Positions 1-9,793 are shown, counted from the stretch's first letter. The stretch: DNA of 64,000 bases from Desulfuromonadaceae bacterium (GCA_028683435.1 JAQUIG010000001.1:196393-260392), one strand, 5' to 3'. The notes: generated from the letters alone by a model not told the origin. A program made the numbers and translations.

Positions 1-21
1 ATGTAACCCATGTCCCTTCAT
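1..21 (-). CDS. 5' end of a divergent gene (partial, unidentified)
   Basis: On the minus strand an ATG at 21-19 is preceded by a strong ribosome binding site (AGGGAGGTCAAA then ATG) and followed by seven open codons (MKGHGLH) to the window edge. The gene would be divergent from ssb and share its roughly 200-bp upstream region. Nothing can be said about its function. Confidence 0.5.
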
Positions 22-230
22 TTTGACCTCCCTTAAAGGTTTCGATCTGATGTTTGTTGCCTGTCAGAATTATACCACTCGATAATTGGTGTTGCGCGGA
101 AATAATCCACACCGATTTTTGAGGTTGAGAAAGCCGGCCTTCTGAGGTATTCTTCGCAGATAAAAAAGTTGGTGGTGTCAGGCTTTCGGGGCACACTTTT
201 TAACATTTTCAAACCACAAGGAGTCACATC

Positions 231-659
231 ATGGCGAGTCTTAACAAGGTTATGCTGATCGGAAATCTGGGCAAAGACCCTGAAGTACGTTTTACCGCAT
301 CCGGTCAGGCCGTAACAAGTTTTTCCCTTGCTACCAGTGAAAAATTCAAGGGAAAGACTGGTGAATGGGAAGAGCGCACCGAATGGCACAACATCACTCT
401 CTGGGGCAAGCTGGCAGAGATCGCCGGCGAGTATCTTTCCAAAGGGAAGACCGTCTACATCGAGGGGCGCCTGCAGACCCGTAAATGGCAGGACAAAAGC
501 GGCAATGACCGCTACACGACCGAAATTGTCGGCGACAAGATGCAGATGCTTTCCGCCAAGGGAGAGCGGAGTGGCGGAGAAGCATCCTCAGCTCCAAAAA
601 CCAGCGGTGCAAGCAATTACGAGGAGCCTCCTTTCCAGGATGATGACATCCCGTTCTAG
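231..659 (+). CDS. ssb: Single-stranded DNA-binding protein
   Basis: This 142-residue protein is the normal length for a bacterial SSB. The first 105 or so residues form the OB fold, opening with [19 protein letters not shown], which matches the family consensus. A flexible Ser/Gly/Ala-rich linker follows, and the protein ends in the acidic tip DDDIPF that recruits replication and repair partners. The ATG has an AAGGAG site eight bases upstream. SSB coats exposed single-stranded DNA during replication, recombination and repair. It is a single-gene unit closed by a hairpin about 30 bp downstream. Identification is secure. Confidence 0.97.
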   Translation: MASLNKVMLIGNLGKDPEVRFTASGQAVTSFSLATSEKFKGKTGEWEERTEWHNITLWGKLAEIAGEYLSKGKTVYIEGRLQTRKWQDKSGNDRYTTEIVGDKMQMLSAKGERSGGEASSAPKTSGASNYEEPPFQDDDIPF

Positions 660-683
660 AACAGGTATGACTGGAAACAGTAA

Positions 684-725
684 ACTAAAGGCCGGAAATC
701 CAATGATTTCCGGCCTTTAGTTTAC
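684..725 (+). terminator. Hairpin terminator after ssb, probably bidirectional
   Basis: A long perfect inverted repeat, AACTAAAGGCCGGAAATC with its complement, surrounds a 4-base loop (CAAT/ATGA region) and ends in TTTAGTTT. It lies between convergent ssb and the minus-strand kinase operon and could stop transcription from both sides. Confidence 0.85.
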
Positions 726-798
726 TGTTCATAAATCAGATTGCTCAATTATGCGGAATAACGATTAAGGAGCGCGATTGATTCGAGGGGGCTGGATC

Positions 799-3243
799 CT
801 ATATCACGGAAGCCGGCAGATACAGCGAAACTCTGGTGCCGATTCCCACTGAAGATTCTACGGAAATATGTCCGGCATGCCTCTTCACTATGGCGAGGCA
901 TATCGAGAGCCCAAGCCCCATCCCCCGTTGACTGTAGGTATCCTTGGTCGAAAAATAAGGGTCGAAGATCTTCGGAAGATTTTCCTCCGGGATTCCCGGG
1001 CCGTCATCCTGAATCGTAATACAAACATAGAGGCCCGATCTGAGGGGCAGCCCTTTTTTGCTGTCGATGCAGCAGTTTCCAATATTGATTGCGACCGCTC
1101 CGCCGGCGGGCATGGCCTCCTTTGCATTGGTCAGCAGATTATCAAACAGCTGCCTGATCTGGCGCGGGTCTGCTCCTGTCTGAACGGCATCATCTGGTGC
1201 GGATACGGCGAACGAAATCATTGAACCCTTGAATAGCGTTTTCGCGGCATCCTTGATGAGGGCGGGAAGGACTATCGACTCCTTGACCGGAGAGCCTCCT
1301 TGCGAAAAAGCCTGCAAACGGATACAGAGTCCCTTGGCACGCTCACATGCTTCTTCCGCATCCGTGAGCGGTTCGACAGCCGCCGCGTTGCCCTCTGCAA
1401 GCATCTTGACAAAGGTTATGTTGCCATAAATTATGTTCAGTACATTGTTGAAGTCGTGGGCCAGCCCTCCGGAGAGGAGGCAGATCGATTCCAGGTTATT
1501 GATCCTGTTGACTTCTTCTCCGAGTCGTTTCATTTCGGTGACGTCGGTAATAACCCCTGCCATTTTGATTGGACGGCCATCTTCGTCATGCCTGACGATC
1601 TTCCCCCTTCCCATGACATCCTTGATTTTCCCCGATTTTGTGACCATGCGGTAATGAGCCTGATATTCAGCAGTTGTTCCTTCCAGATTTTCTTTCACGC
1701 GCCTTTGCACATCGGCGGCATCATCGGGATGAATGGTTTGCAGAAAAAATTCAAACGTCGAGTCCACTTCTCCGGGCGTATATTCGGTCATTTCATAATA
1801 TCTCGTATTCAGGATTCCCTGGTTGGTAATCAAATCCCATTCCCAAGTGGCATCGTTTGACCCCTCCAGCACAAATTCCAGCCGCTGTGCGTGCTCTTTC
1901 AATGCACGTTCCAGCCGCTTCAGCTCGCTGACATCGTGCATCACATGGACAGACGACTCGATCGTGCCGTCTTCGGCCAGGATCGGAGCCGCGGTGACGC
2001 TAAAATCGCCGTTCAGATTCTTCTCAAAATGGCACCCTGATTCGGTCTTCCCCGACTCAAGCATTCTTTGATGAGGGCAGGAGGAGTGAGGTTCCTGGGA
2101 GCCATGCAGCAGTTCATAACAGTGCCTGCCGACCGCCTCCTCCTGGGAGATTCCCAACCGCACCGCCATTGACCTGTTCATGCTTGTTATGCGGTAATCG
2201 GCACCAATGATCGCTATAAAATCAGGCACCGTGTCGAATGTCAGTTTCCAGTCATCCCTGGATTTGAGCAGATTTCGGGTCGCCTCGAACGATTTGTCCT
2301 TGTACTGCAGTACGTTGAAGAAGAGCAGCAGCAGAAGAGCAAACACGATAGTGACCATGATTCCGAACAGGCGGTAAGTTGAAACGATACCGGGGTCATC
2401 CAGTAATACGAGCGTCCAGCCGCCGCTGCCGAACGGCAGACGCACCACGTAATGCTCCTCGTTCTGAAACCGTGCATAGGTTCCGGTTCGGGGTTCTGCC
2501 TCCAGCTGCGGTTCAAACGTGATGCTCCCGAACTGCCCCGATTCCATCAAAGCGGCGCGTTTTTTTTCATCAACCGGCCACAAGCTGTTGAACAGGAGTT
2601 CCTCGCTGCTGGATATGAATATGATCCCTTCGGGGCTGACCAGGTACGCATGGGGATACTTCTTCAAGAATTCTTTGATAGCGTCAACGCTTCTCTTGAC
2701 AACGACAACACCAGATGTTGTACCGGCGTTGCCGGTCACTGGCATTGACGCATAATAGCCCCTTTCGCGGGTGATTCTGCCGAGGGCAAAATACCTGGTT
2801 AGCCGTCCCGCCGCTGCGCCGGAGAAATACGGCCTGCTCGCAAAGGATTTACCGACCAGTGAGTTTTGTTCATTCCTGTTTGATGAGGCAACAGTCAGCC
2901 CTTCTCTGTCCATCAGGAAGCAGAGCGACATCTCGAAATTATTGTTAATGCGGTCAAGCAGCCTGTTCGCACGTTCCACGTCTGCAGGACTGCCCGAGGA
3001 AAGGGCTGCAACAACCGCATCTGCCGGACCCAGCGACTTTGCGGCGTTTGTAACATCATCCAGATTGTCATGAAGGAAAAAGGAAATCAGGGTTGCGTCC
3101 CGAGCAACCTTTTCCTCGAATTCCTTTGCCGCAATCCGGCCGAGAAAGCCGGTGAGAAGCCAGCCGGATGCGATCGTCAGGATGCTCGCAACGACGAAGG
3201 CGTGAAGATACGAGTTTTTCCGTATTGATGGCCGGGATTCCAT
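799..3243 (-). CDS. Membrane sensor histidine kinase (dCache, two PAS domains)
   Basis: About 814 residues. Two transmembrane segments (about residues 13-36 and 288-312) flank a roughly 250-residue periplasmic region that looks like a double-Cache sensor. Two PAS/PAC domains follow (about 330-445 and 455-575). The transmitter has the phospho-acceptor motif GLAHDFNN and ATPase boxes DDGPGIPEE and GMGLGLSI. There is no receiver domain. The ORF track begins at a TTG that overlaps the upstream gene. I prefer the ATG at 3243, which has GGAG nine bases upstream and lies one base after the preceding stop. It is the last gene of a minus-strand signalling operon. The ligand is unknown. Confidence 0.9.
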   Translation of the reverse strand: MESRPSIRKNSYLHAFVVASILTIASGWLLTGFLGRIAAKEFEEKVARDATLISFFLHDNLDDVTNAAKSLGPADAVVAALSSGSPADVERANRLLDRINNNFEMSLCFLMDREGLTVASSNRNEQNSLVGKSFASRPYFSGAAAGRLTRYFALGRITRERGYYASMPVTGNAGTTSGVVVVKRSVDAIKEFLKKYPHAYLVSPEGIIFISSSEELLFNSLWPVDEKKRAALMESGQFGSITFEPQLEAEPRTGTYARFQNEEHYVVRLPFGSGGWTLVLLDDPGIVSTYRLFGIMVTIVFALLLLLFFNVLQYKDKSFEATRNLLKSRDDWKLTFDTVPDFIAIIGADYRITSMNRSMAVRLGISQEEAVGRHCYELLHGSQEPHSSCPHQRMLESGKTESGCHFEKNLNGDFSVTAAPILAEDGTIESSVHVMHDVSELKRLERALKEHAQRLEFVLEGSNDATWEWDLITNQGILNTRYYEMTEYTPGEVDSTFEFFLQTIHPDDAADVQRRVKENLEGTTAEYQAHYRMVTKSGKIKDVMGRGKIVRHDEDGRPIKMAGVITDVTEMKRLGEEVNRINNLESICLLSGGLAHDFNNVLNIIYGNITFVKMLAEGNAAAVEPLTDAEEACERAKGLCIRLQAFSQGGSPVKESIVLPALIKDAAKTLFKGSMISFAVSAPDDAVQTGADPRQIRQLFDNLLTNAKEAMPAGGAVAINIGNCCIDSKKGLPLRSGLYVCITIQDDGPGIPEENLPKIFDPYFSTKDTYSQRGMGLGLSICLAIVKRHAGHISVESSVGIGTRVSLYLPASVI

Positions 3244-3244
3244 A

Positions 3245-4855
3245 CTAGATAGCTCCAATTGCGGTCAGGCCCTGATCACGGAAAGCAATTTCATTAGGTT
3301 GGCTGGAGGTCGCCAGGGTGTTGCTTACTCGCTCCGACTGTTTGGCAGTATCGGCAAAATTTTCATATACCGCCGCAAACAGAGGCGCGGTTGCGATAAA
3401 GGCCTTCAACACCTGCGGGTCGAAATGCTGCGGCAGGGTCCTCCCATCACCCCCGGTGATGATTTTCACCGTTGTGGCATGGTCGAGGGGCGGTTTGTAG
3501 ACCCGCGCATTCCTCAAGGCATCATATTGGTCGGCGATATTCATGATTCTCCCTTCGAGAGGTATCTCCTCACCGGAAAGGCCAAACGGGTAACCGGACC
3601 CATCCCATCGTTCATGGTGGGAAAGAGCGATCTGCCTGGCGATGCCGAACTTCGGATGGTCGCCGATTATCTTCGCCCCCTTCATGGTATGAAGTTTCAT
3701 GATCGTCCATTCCTCCGGGTCGAGTTCACCTGGCTTTTTAAGAATTTCCGACGGCGTATGCACCTTGCCGACATCGTGCAGGGTTGCATGCAGCTTGATG
3801 CTTTGTACCCACTGTTCCCCCAGGCCGAGCCGGCCAGCGACAATGGCGCAGTATTCTCCTACTCTGAGTATGTGGTCGCCGGTGTCCTCATCATTTGCCT
3901 CAGATGCCCTGGCAAGTGAGTGTACCGTATAGGCCAGGGCGTCATCGCTCTCCCTGATTTGAATCGCCAGATGCATGAAAAACAGGGTCTGCATGGCAAG
4001 ACTCTCCAGTACCGTGGCATCGAACTGCGTCACCTCCCTGCCGTAATTAAGCGCAAACACCGATGCCATATCGCTGAGATAGCAGGTCATGTTTCCGACG
4101 GCGATCCCTCTGGAGGTGAGACATTCAACGAGCGGTCTGAATTGGGGCAGCGATGCGGGATTTTTGCAGAAACAGGAGGAGCGATCTCCGGCCGAAATGT
4201 CCAATGGAGCATGCAGGTCGATAGCGCTCCTCTCCAACTCCCTGGAATCATACCGATAGCGGTACCATTCATACGAATTGCCGGTGAGAATGCGTACCAG
4301 AACCGTTGATGGCCTGCCGGCGGAATCAGCGTCCTTTCTGATGATCTGGCCGGCAAGGCTGTCGATCTGCAGCATGAGGTCGAACCCCGCCGGGCGGAAG
4401 GAGGTCATGATGCGGTTGCCGAACGATGTCAGGTTATGGATGTTGCTGTACGAATCATCCAGCATGTTATCGAGCTGTTTGGTTCTGAGCAGCATCTTCA
4501 CCCGTGCCAGCACTTCGCAATGGTCATACGGCTTGGCAAGGAATTCGTCAGCTCCCGCCTCGATCCCACGGATGCGGTCTGCTTTGGAATCGAGGGCGGT
4601 TATCATGACCACGGGGATATGCCGGTATCGTTCATCCCCCTTGATCCGCCGGCAGGTTTCGAACCCGTCGATTCCCGGCATCATGACATCGGTGAGCACC
4701 AGATCAACCGCACGGCTGCCGATTATATCGAGCGCTTCCCGGCCGTCATTGGCCTTGATAACCTGATAGCCGGACGTGCCGAGCGTCCTTTCAAGGAGTT
4801 TTAGGTTGCCCGGTTCATCATCAACGCAGAGTATGACAGGATTTGATGCATTCAA
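3245..4855 (-). CDS. Response regulator with HD-GYP phosphodiesterase domain
   Basis: A 536-residue protein. An N-terminal receiver (about 1-125, phospho-acceptor Asp in LVLTDVMMPG) is followed by a roughly 190-residue linker with no domain I recognise. The C-terminal HD-GYP domain (about 310-500) carries HDVGK and HHERWDGSGYP, the hallmarks of cyclic-di-GMP phosphodiesterases. The start codon is TTG, overlapping the TGA of the upstream hybrid kinase (TTGA), so the two are probably translationally coupled. It likely lowers c-di-GMP when phosphorylated by one of the flanking kinases. The family call is firm; the partner assignment is inferred from position. Confidence 0.92.
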   Translation of the reverse strand: MNASNPVILCVDDEPGNLKLLERTLGTSGYQVIKANDGREALDIIGSRAVDLVLTDVMMPGIDGFETCRRIKGDERYRHIPVVMITALDSKADRIRGIEAGADEFLAKPYDHCEVLARVKMLLRTKQLDNMLDDSYSNIHNLTSFGNRIMTSFRPAGFDLMLQIDSLAGQIIRKDADSAGRPSTVLVRILTGNSYEWYRYRYDSRELERSAIDLHAPLDISAGDRSSCFCKNPASLPQFRPLVECLTSRGIAVGNMTCYLSDMASVFALNYGREVTQFDATVLESLAMQTLFFMHLAIQIRESDDALAYTVHSLARASEANDEDTGDHILRVGEYCAIVAGRLGLGEQWVQSIKLHATLHDVGKVHTPSEILKKPGELDPEEWTIMKLHTMKGAKIIGDHPKFGIARQIALSHHERWDGSGYPFGLSGEEIPLEGRIMNIADQYDALRNARVYKPPLDHATTVKIITGGDGRTLPQHFDPQVLKAFIATAPLFAAVYENFADTAKQSERVSNTLATSSQPNEIAFRDQGLTAIGAI

Positions 4856-6792
4856 TTGTCATGTCCGCCGGGTGTCTGTGTGTCCAGCATCTCCCGTACA
4901 TTTGACAGCAGTACGTCGGGTGAAACCGGTTTCTGGATGAATACGGAGTTTCCATCAAACAGATTGTCCTCCGTAAAGATATCCTTCGTGTAGCCGCTGA
5001 CAAAAAGCACTTTCAGTCCGGGGCGCAGCATTCTCATTTCGTCGCACGCCAGCTTGCCGTTCTTGTTCGGCATGATCGCGTCGAGGATTACGAGATCGAT
5101 GTGATCCCCGTATTCAATAAATTTATCCACAGCATCCTGGCCGTCCACCGCCTCGATTACATGGTAGCCGTAGTGGCACAGCACGTTTTTTGACAGCCTC
5201 CGCAAGGCAGCATCATCCTCACCAACAAGAATGGTCTCGGTTCCGCCACGCACCGGGGTTGCCTCCCGTGCATCATTTTTGCCGGCGACCGCTGGTGCAA
5301 GTACGATGGGCAAATAGATTTTGAAGATCGTTCCGGTTCCGGGTTCACTGTAGACCGTGATGAAGCCGTCGTGTTTCTTGACGATACCGTACGCAATGGA
5401 AAGGCCGAGACCAGTTCCCTCCCCCTGCGCTTTCGTGGTGAAGAACGGCTCAAATACATGTGACTGAGTCTCCTTGTCCATGCCGGAACCGGTATCTGAC
5501 ACCGAAAATGAAGAATATATACCGGCTGTGCCGAATCCGTGGGTTTCTATAAATTCCTGATTCAGCGTTACGAGCCGCGTCTCAATGGACAATCTGCCGC
5601 CGTTCGGCATTGCGTCGCGTCCATTTGTTACGAGGTTCATGAACACCTGCTCTATCTGCCCACGATTAGCCAGTACGGTAAGCGGCTCCTCCGAGCATGA
5701 TAATTTCAGTTCGATATCTTCCCTGATCAGCCTGCGAAGAAATGCTTCATTTCCCTTTATAACTTCGCTGATATCGATTACAGCCAAAGTTACTGCCTGC
5801 TTTCTGCTGAAAGCCAGAAGTCCATTGGTAAGATCGGCGGCTCGAGTGGATGCCTTTATCAACTCTTCGGCATAATGTTTAACCGGTTCGTTGTCCTTTG
5901 CTTTAGCCAGAATCAAGTGGGTATAACCGAAGATCGCCTGCAGGATATTGTTGAAGTCATGGGCCACACCTCCGGCCAGCTGCCCGATCGCCTCCATCTT
6001 CTGAGCCTGGCGGATCTGCTCCTCGAGCTTTTTCCGATCCGTGACGTCACGGATGATCATGCTCGTTTTCTGGCTGCCATCACATTCAGGAAATACCGCC
6101 GATGATGTTTCCGCAGGGAATGTGCTGCCGTCTCCTCGCTTCAGGGTGATTTCTCCGCGACACTGTCCGGAACGTTTTCTCTCTTCCAGCATGGCGCATA
6201 ATTTCGCATCATCAATATTCACGAGACCTGCGCGCCCGACGCGGCAAATCTCCGTCTCACTCATCCTGAAAACGCGGCACGCTTCCGGATTTGCCGATAG
6301 GACGGAGCCGTCTGTTCTGGTCAGCAGAATAGCGTCGATGCTGTGTTCGTAGATCATGCGGAAGCGTTCGTTGCTTTCGCGCAGCTCCTTTTCGGCTGTT
6401 CGTTTTTCCTTGAGTACCGCGGCGTCCCTGAGGCTTCGCTCGATGGCCGGCACCAGGCGGGCCATATTCCCCTTGAGCACAAAGTCCCGGACACCCAATT
6501 TGAGAAGTTCCGCCGCTTTTTCTTCGCCCACCGTACCGGTAACCAGGATAACCGGAATATCGGGAAGCATCTCCCGCAGTAGATCCAGGTTCACCTGAAA
6601 ATTAAGCAGGGGAACATTGTAGTCGGACAGTACCAGATCCCAGTTCTCCCTGCCGAGCGCCTCTTTCAACCCCGTCAGGGTGTCCACACGGCGACAGCGG
6701 GCTGGCAGCCCTTTCTGCCTGAGATGGAGTTCGACCATCAGGAAGTCGGCATGGCTGTCCTCAATTACGAGGATATTGAGCGGCTCTGTCAT
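4852..6792 (-). CDS. Hybrid histidine kinase: receiver, PAS, transmitter, receiver
   Basis: A 646-residue soluble protein with no membrane segment. Domains in order: receiver (about 1-125, LVLSDYNVP), PAS (about 135-255), histidine kinase with GGVAHDFNN and ATPase motifs (DTGSGMDKE, GTGLGLSIAYG), and a C-terminal receiver (about 520-640, LVILDAIMPNKNG). The N-terminal receiver means it is itself a target of upstream phosphorylation, so it probably acts inside a phosphorelay. It overlaps the HD-GYP gene downstream by four bases. The start at 6792 is an ATG. The upstream NarL-type regulator gene is 200 bp away on the same strand. Confidence 0.92.
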   Translation of the reverse strand: MTEPLNILVIEDSHADFLMVELHLRQKGLPARCRRVDTLTGLKEALGRENWDLVLSDYNVPLLNFQVNLDLLREMLPDIPVILVTGTVGEEKAAELLKLGVRDFVLKGNMARLVPAIERSLRDAAVLKEKRTAEKELRESNERFRMIYEHSIDAILLTRTDGSVLSANPEACRVFRMSETEICRVGRAGLVNIDDAKLCAMLEERKRSGQCRGEITLKRGDGSTFPAETSSAVFPECDGSQKTSMIIRDVTDRKKLEEQIRQAQKMEAIGQLAGGVAHDFNNILQAIFGYTHLILAKAKDNEPVKHYAEELIKASTRAADLTNGLLAFSRKQAVTLAVIDISEVIKGNEAFLRRLIREDIELKLSCSEEPLTVLANRGQIEQVFMNLVTNGRDAMPNGGRLSIETRLVTLNQEFIETHGFGTAGIYSSFSVSDTGSGMDKETQSHVFEPFFTTKAQGEGTGLGLSIAYGIVKKHDGFITVYSEPGTGTIFKIYLPIVLAPAVAGKNDAREATPVRGGTETILVGEDDAALRRLSKNVLCHYGYHVIEAVDGQDAVDKFIEYGDHIDLVILDAIMPNKNGKLACDEMRMLRPGLKVLFVSGYTKDIFTEDNLFDGNSVFIQKPVSPDVLLSNVREMLDTQTPGGHDN

Positions 6793-6994
6793 CGTATGTT
6801 CACTCCTGCGGCGGTTTGGCGCTAGCCGTGCCGCCTTTTTGGCCGGCCAAGCCCTTGGGTTCTTTAATTCTTAAATATTCACATGTTACGTGTGTGGAAC
6901 GGTTATTACTATGGGGGGAAGTACTAATGAGGAAGTGTGCTGATGCGTGCGTCGTCCCTGTGTGACGGGGAGAAATATCGTTGGGATGTCGCTG

Positions 6995-7642
6995 CTAGAG
7001 CGGTGAAATTCCTTCGCGGATTGCGTATCGGGTGAGATCAGCTATGCCCCTGATATTCAGTTTGTCCATGATATGCTGCCGGTGCTTATCGACGGTTTTC
7101 GCGCAGATGCTCAGGTCGGCGGCAATCTGTGGAGTGCTGCGCCCTTCGGCTACGAGCTTGAGAACACACCGTTCTCTGGGGGTAAGAACAGAAAAGATAG
7201 TGGTCCCTTCTCTCAACTGCTTTTGGACATATTCTCCGAGCACCAGGCTGATGACAGGGGGGCTCAGGTAAATATTGCCGGAGATAACCTCACGGATTGC
7301 GTCAACCAGTTCCTCGAAGGCTTTTTCCTTCAGCACGTAGCCGCTTGTACCTGCTTTGAGCATTTTAACTGTTGAACATCTTTCCATATTCATTGACAAG
7401 GCGATAACCTTGGCGCCGGGGGCTTTGGAGATGATCCGGCGAGTTGCCTCGATGCCGTCCAAACCGGGCAGGGCGGTATCCATTACAACTACATCCGGTT
7501 TATGCTCACCGGTGAGGGCGACCGTTTCATCCCCGGTGTCGGCCTCGGCAGCCACTTCAAACTCGTCGTACTTCCCCAGAAGGCTGCGGAGACCTTCGCG
7601 CATTTTTTTCTGCTTAAAGGCAAGAAGTATCTTGATTTTCAT
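6995..7642 (-). CDS. NarL/LuxR-type response regulator
   Basis: A 215-residue two-domain regulator. The receiver (about 1-120) has its Asp in VVVMDTALPGLDG. The C-terminal LuxR-type helix-turn-helix (about 150-210) reads LTPRERCVLKLVAEGRST...KTVDKHRQHIMDKL. I moved the start from the track's 7735 to the ATG at 7642, which has AAAGGA upstream and begins the receiver directly (MKIKILLAFKQ). It likely acts as the DNA-binding output of the neighbouring kinases, as its gene lies just upstream of theirs on the same strand. Targets are unknown. Confidence 0.92.
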   Translation of the reverse strand: MKIKILLAFKQKKMREGLRSLLGKYDEFEVAAEADTGDETVALTGEHKPDVVVMDTALPGLDGIEATRRIISKAPGAKVIALSMNMERCSTVKMLKAGTSGYVLKEKAFEELVDAIREVISGNIYLSPPVISLVLGEYVQKQLREGTTIFSVLTPRERCVLKLVAEGRSTPQIAADLSICAKTVDKHRQHIMDKLNIRGIADLTRYAIREGISPL

Positions 7643-7851
7643 GGCGGATCCTTTGATTACATGGGAAAAAGTTGAATAGTGCGGCTTGAAACGTTGTTCT
7701 CTCAAAAGCAGAAAAAGGGCACAAATTATGACCAAACCAGCAAAATTGAATATTCACCACTTACGTATCAATTTGCTTCGTCAGGAGTGCAACGATACCA
7801 TAATGTGATCCGATTTTCAAATCGGACCGTCTTCAACAAAGCGATGGCAAC

Positions 7852-7879
7852 TTGACAGTGCCAGAGGTAGGGGTAAAAT
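7852..7879 (+). promoter_or_regulatory. Sigma-70-type promoter for the lipoprotein gene
   Basis: TTGACA at 7852-7857, a 16-base spacer, then TAAAAT at 7874-7879, about 67 bases before the lipoprotein ATG. The rest of the 304-bp gap 7643-7946 holds a small palindrome (GATCCGATTTTCAAATCGGA, from 7807) and no gene. Confidence 0.5.
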
Positions 7880-7946
7880 TGATATGAAGCCACGGGATGG
7901 CGCCAGTCAAAAACTAAAATTTAAATTATCAAGTTAAGGGGAAAAA

Positions 7947-8564
7947 ATGAAAAAGTTATTTTGTGTACTTATCATAGCATCACTCACGCTGGCTTTATCA
8001 GGCTGCGGAGGTGGCGGCAGTTCCCCACCCCCGACATACGGGGTCCAGATTCTCAGTAATCCAACGTATGACGGTGATATTGAACTTACATCCAACGGAT
8101 ATATCATATCTCAGAATGGCCTCGCGAGCGTGTTTGCCGGTATAGACCCTGATACAGGATCAGAAACCCGTGCTTTTCTGAATTTTTCTTTGTCAGCAGT
8201 CCCGGGTAATGCATTCATTAATTCGGCGGAACTTGATTTATTCATCGATAGTTTCAAGTCGATAGACAGAATCATTCCCATACGAATAGAGCTGGTTTCT
8301 TTTGCTCCTCCATTAGTGGGTTCTGATTATGACCGTATTATTCTACCACCGCTAGAAACAGTAACGTCAAATATTTATCTGTCTGACGTCGGTAATCATG
8401 TATTGATTGATGTCACCCGATTGGTGGATACGGCCCAATTATTAGGGCTTGGTTACTTCCAAATTCGCATATTGGAAAATTTGGGACTTGTTAATCCGGG
8501 AGTTTTTGAGATCAACAATGCGACAACCACTAAAGCTCCTTTACTTGATATTATTTACCAATAA
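7947..8564 (+). CDS. Putative lipoprotein of unknown function
   Basis: A 205-residue protein with a classical lipoprotein signal: MKKLFCVLIIASLTLALSGC, in which the Cys would be lipidated, followed by a Gly/Ser/Pro linker. The body is rich in short beta-strand-like patterns, and NAFINSAELDLF... resembles the adhesive-type beta-sandwich (DNRLRE-like) modules of surface proteins, but I cannot assign it firmly. The RBS is AAGGGG eight bases before the ATG. It is a single-gene unit with a promoter upstream and a hairpin 25 bp downstream. It is lower in GC than its neighbours, which may mean recent acquisition. Confidence 0.75.
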   Translation: MKKLFCVLIIASLTLALSGCGGGGSSPPPTYGVQILSNPTYDGDIELTSNGYIISQNGLASVFAGIDPDTGSETRAFLNFSLSAVPGNAFINSAELDLFIDSFKSIDRIIPIRIELVSFAPPLVGSDYDRIILPPLETVTSNIYLSDVGNHVLIDVTRLVDTAQLLGLGYFQIRILENLGLVNPGVFEINNATTTKAPLLDIIYQ

Positions 8565-8592
8565 GCTGATCTAACAAAAAAAATGTTTATTA

Positions 8593-8629
8593 AGAAACCC
8601 GCTTCTATTGAGGCGGGTTTCTTAATAAA
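8593..8629 (+). terminator. Terminator after lipoprotein gene
   Basis: AAGAAACCCGC / GCGGGTTTCTT stem with loop TTCTATTGAG, preceded by an A-run and followed by AATAAATT. It can serve both strands. Confidence 0.8.
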
Positions 8630-8707
8630 TTGCTTCCTATGTGAACCAGATAACAGTAGCACCGAATAAAACAAGATTTTCGGTAAATAATGTGAACAGT
8701 ATGTAAA

Positions 8708-8762
8708 CAAAGCCCCATCAGACTCAACCCCTCATACTCAGATATGGTGGGGCTTTTTGTTG
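8708..8762 (+). terminator. Second hairpin with T-run
   Basis: AAAGCCCCA pairs with TGGGGCTTT across a roughly 30-base loop and is followed by TTGTTGTTGTCTTT. It may be a second stop for the lipoprotein transcript. The remaining part of the 8565-8932 gap shows nothing else I can name. Confidence 0.5.
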
Positions 8763-8932
8763 TTGTCTTTGAGTTGATAAATAATTATAGTTTTTCCGTG
8801 GCCGATTCGTAAGCAGTCGCGCGCCGCGACAACTTCAGCGCCTTTGCTGTCTCTCCATAAAGCGCTTGCAGTACACGTAATTCACGATTCACTCCCCCTC
8901 TGAGTTGAATCGCCCTCCTTTGGGAGTTGAAT

Positions 8933-9793
8933 ATGATTATCAGGAATATTCTTTCTGCCATTGCCGTTTTTGCATTCCAGCTTGGGGGGGAAGTTCAGGC
9001 ACAAGACATCAATCCCAGCAGGGAAGCCATCAAGCCCCTTTGGGAATTATGCGTGGTGGGGGGTGGCACGTATTTCCCGGATTATCCGGCTGCTGATAAA
9101 AACAGTCTACGTGGGCTGGCTCTGCCGTATATCGTCTATCGTGGAGATATTTTACGCCTTGGGGGCGATAGTATTGCGAAGGGTGTATTTATTGATAATG
9201 ATTATACAGAACTCAATGTGAGTCTGGAAGCTTCCTTTAATGCCAATTCCGACGATAATGATGCGCGGCGGGGGATGCCGGATTTGGATTATCTTGGTGA
9301 AATCGGCCCCCAGTTAAAGATCAAACTCGGAGAATTGTACGGCGGTAAAACAGAATTGCAACTGCCCGTTCGTGCGGTAGTTTCCACCGATTTCAGAAGG
9401 TTCGATCATAGAGGCTACCTCTTCAATCCAAGGTTTTTCTACCAGCGGCAGAACATTTTCAATTCTGCTATCAATATCAATTGCTCTATCGGCTCCAGTT
9501 TTGCCACCAAAAAACTGCATCAGTATTTTTATCGAGTCGAACCGCGGTTTGCGACCGCTGCCCGCCCTGCATATGAAGCAGACGGCGGATATTTAGGCAG
9601 TGCAATAACAGTCGGGCTCTCCTATGGCATCACGGATCGAGTCCGGGGCTATGTCGGAGGGCAAGCCGGATATTATGGCGGTGCCGCGAATGATGGCAGC
9701 CCCTTGTTCCGCCAAAAAGTGAATTCTTCCGTCCACCTCGGTTTAACATGGTCAATCTTTCAAAGCGATGCCCGTGCCGGTTCTCATAGATAA
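8933..9793 (+). CDS. MipA/OmpV-family outer membrane protein
   Basis: 286 residues from the ATG at 8933, chosen over the track's TTG at 8927 because GGGAG lies six bases before the ATG. A signal peptide ends near GEVQA/QD. The mature part looks like a beta-barrel of the MipA/OmpV family, with the early motif GGGTYFPDYPAADKN, a GLALPYIVYRGD strand and aromatic girdle residues at strand ends, closing in HLGLTWSIF. Members are outer-membrane proteins; some scaffold murein enzymes, but most are uncharacterised. It is followed closely by the ABC exporter gene. No terminator separates the two, so they may be co-transcribed. Confidence 0.82.
   Translation: MIIRNILSAIAVFAFQLGGEVQAQDINPSREAIKPLWELCVVGGGTYFPDYPAADKNSLRGLALPYIVYRGDILRLGGDSIAKGVFIDNDYTELNVSLEASFNANSDDNDARRGMPDLDYLGEIGPQLKIKLGELYGGKTELQLPVRAVVSTDFRRFDHRGYLFNPRFFYQRQNIFNSAININCSIGSSFATKKLHQYFYRVEPRFATAARPAYEADGGYLGSAITVGLSYGITDRVRGYVGGQAGYYGGAANDGSPLFRQKVNSSVHLGLTWSIFQSDARAGSHR

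Noticed and set aside
33-389. 118-codon minus-strand ORF across the ssb start
   Set aside because: Overlaps the ssb 5' end and its upstream region without a ribosome site; the divergent start at 21 is more convincing.
7858-7946. Possible c-di-GMP (GEMM) riboswitch before the lipoprotein gene
   Set aside because: The conserved GGCAAACC and GACGCAAAGCC elements are not found; only loose similarity.
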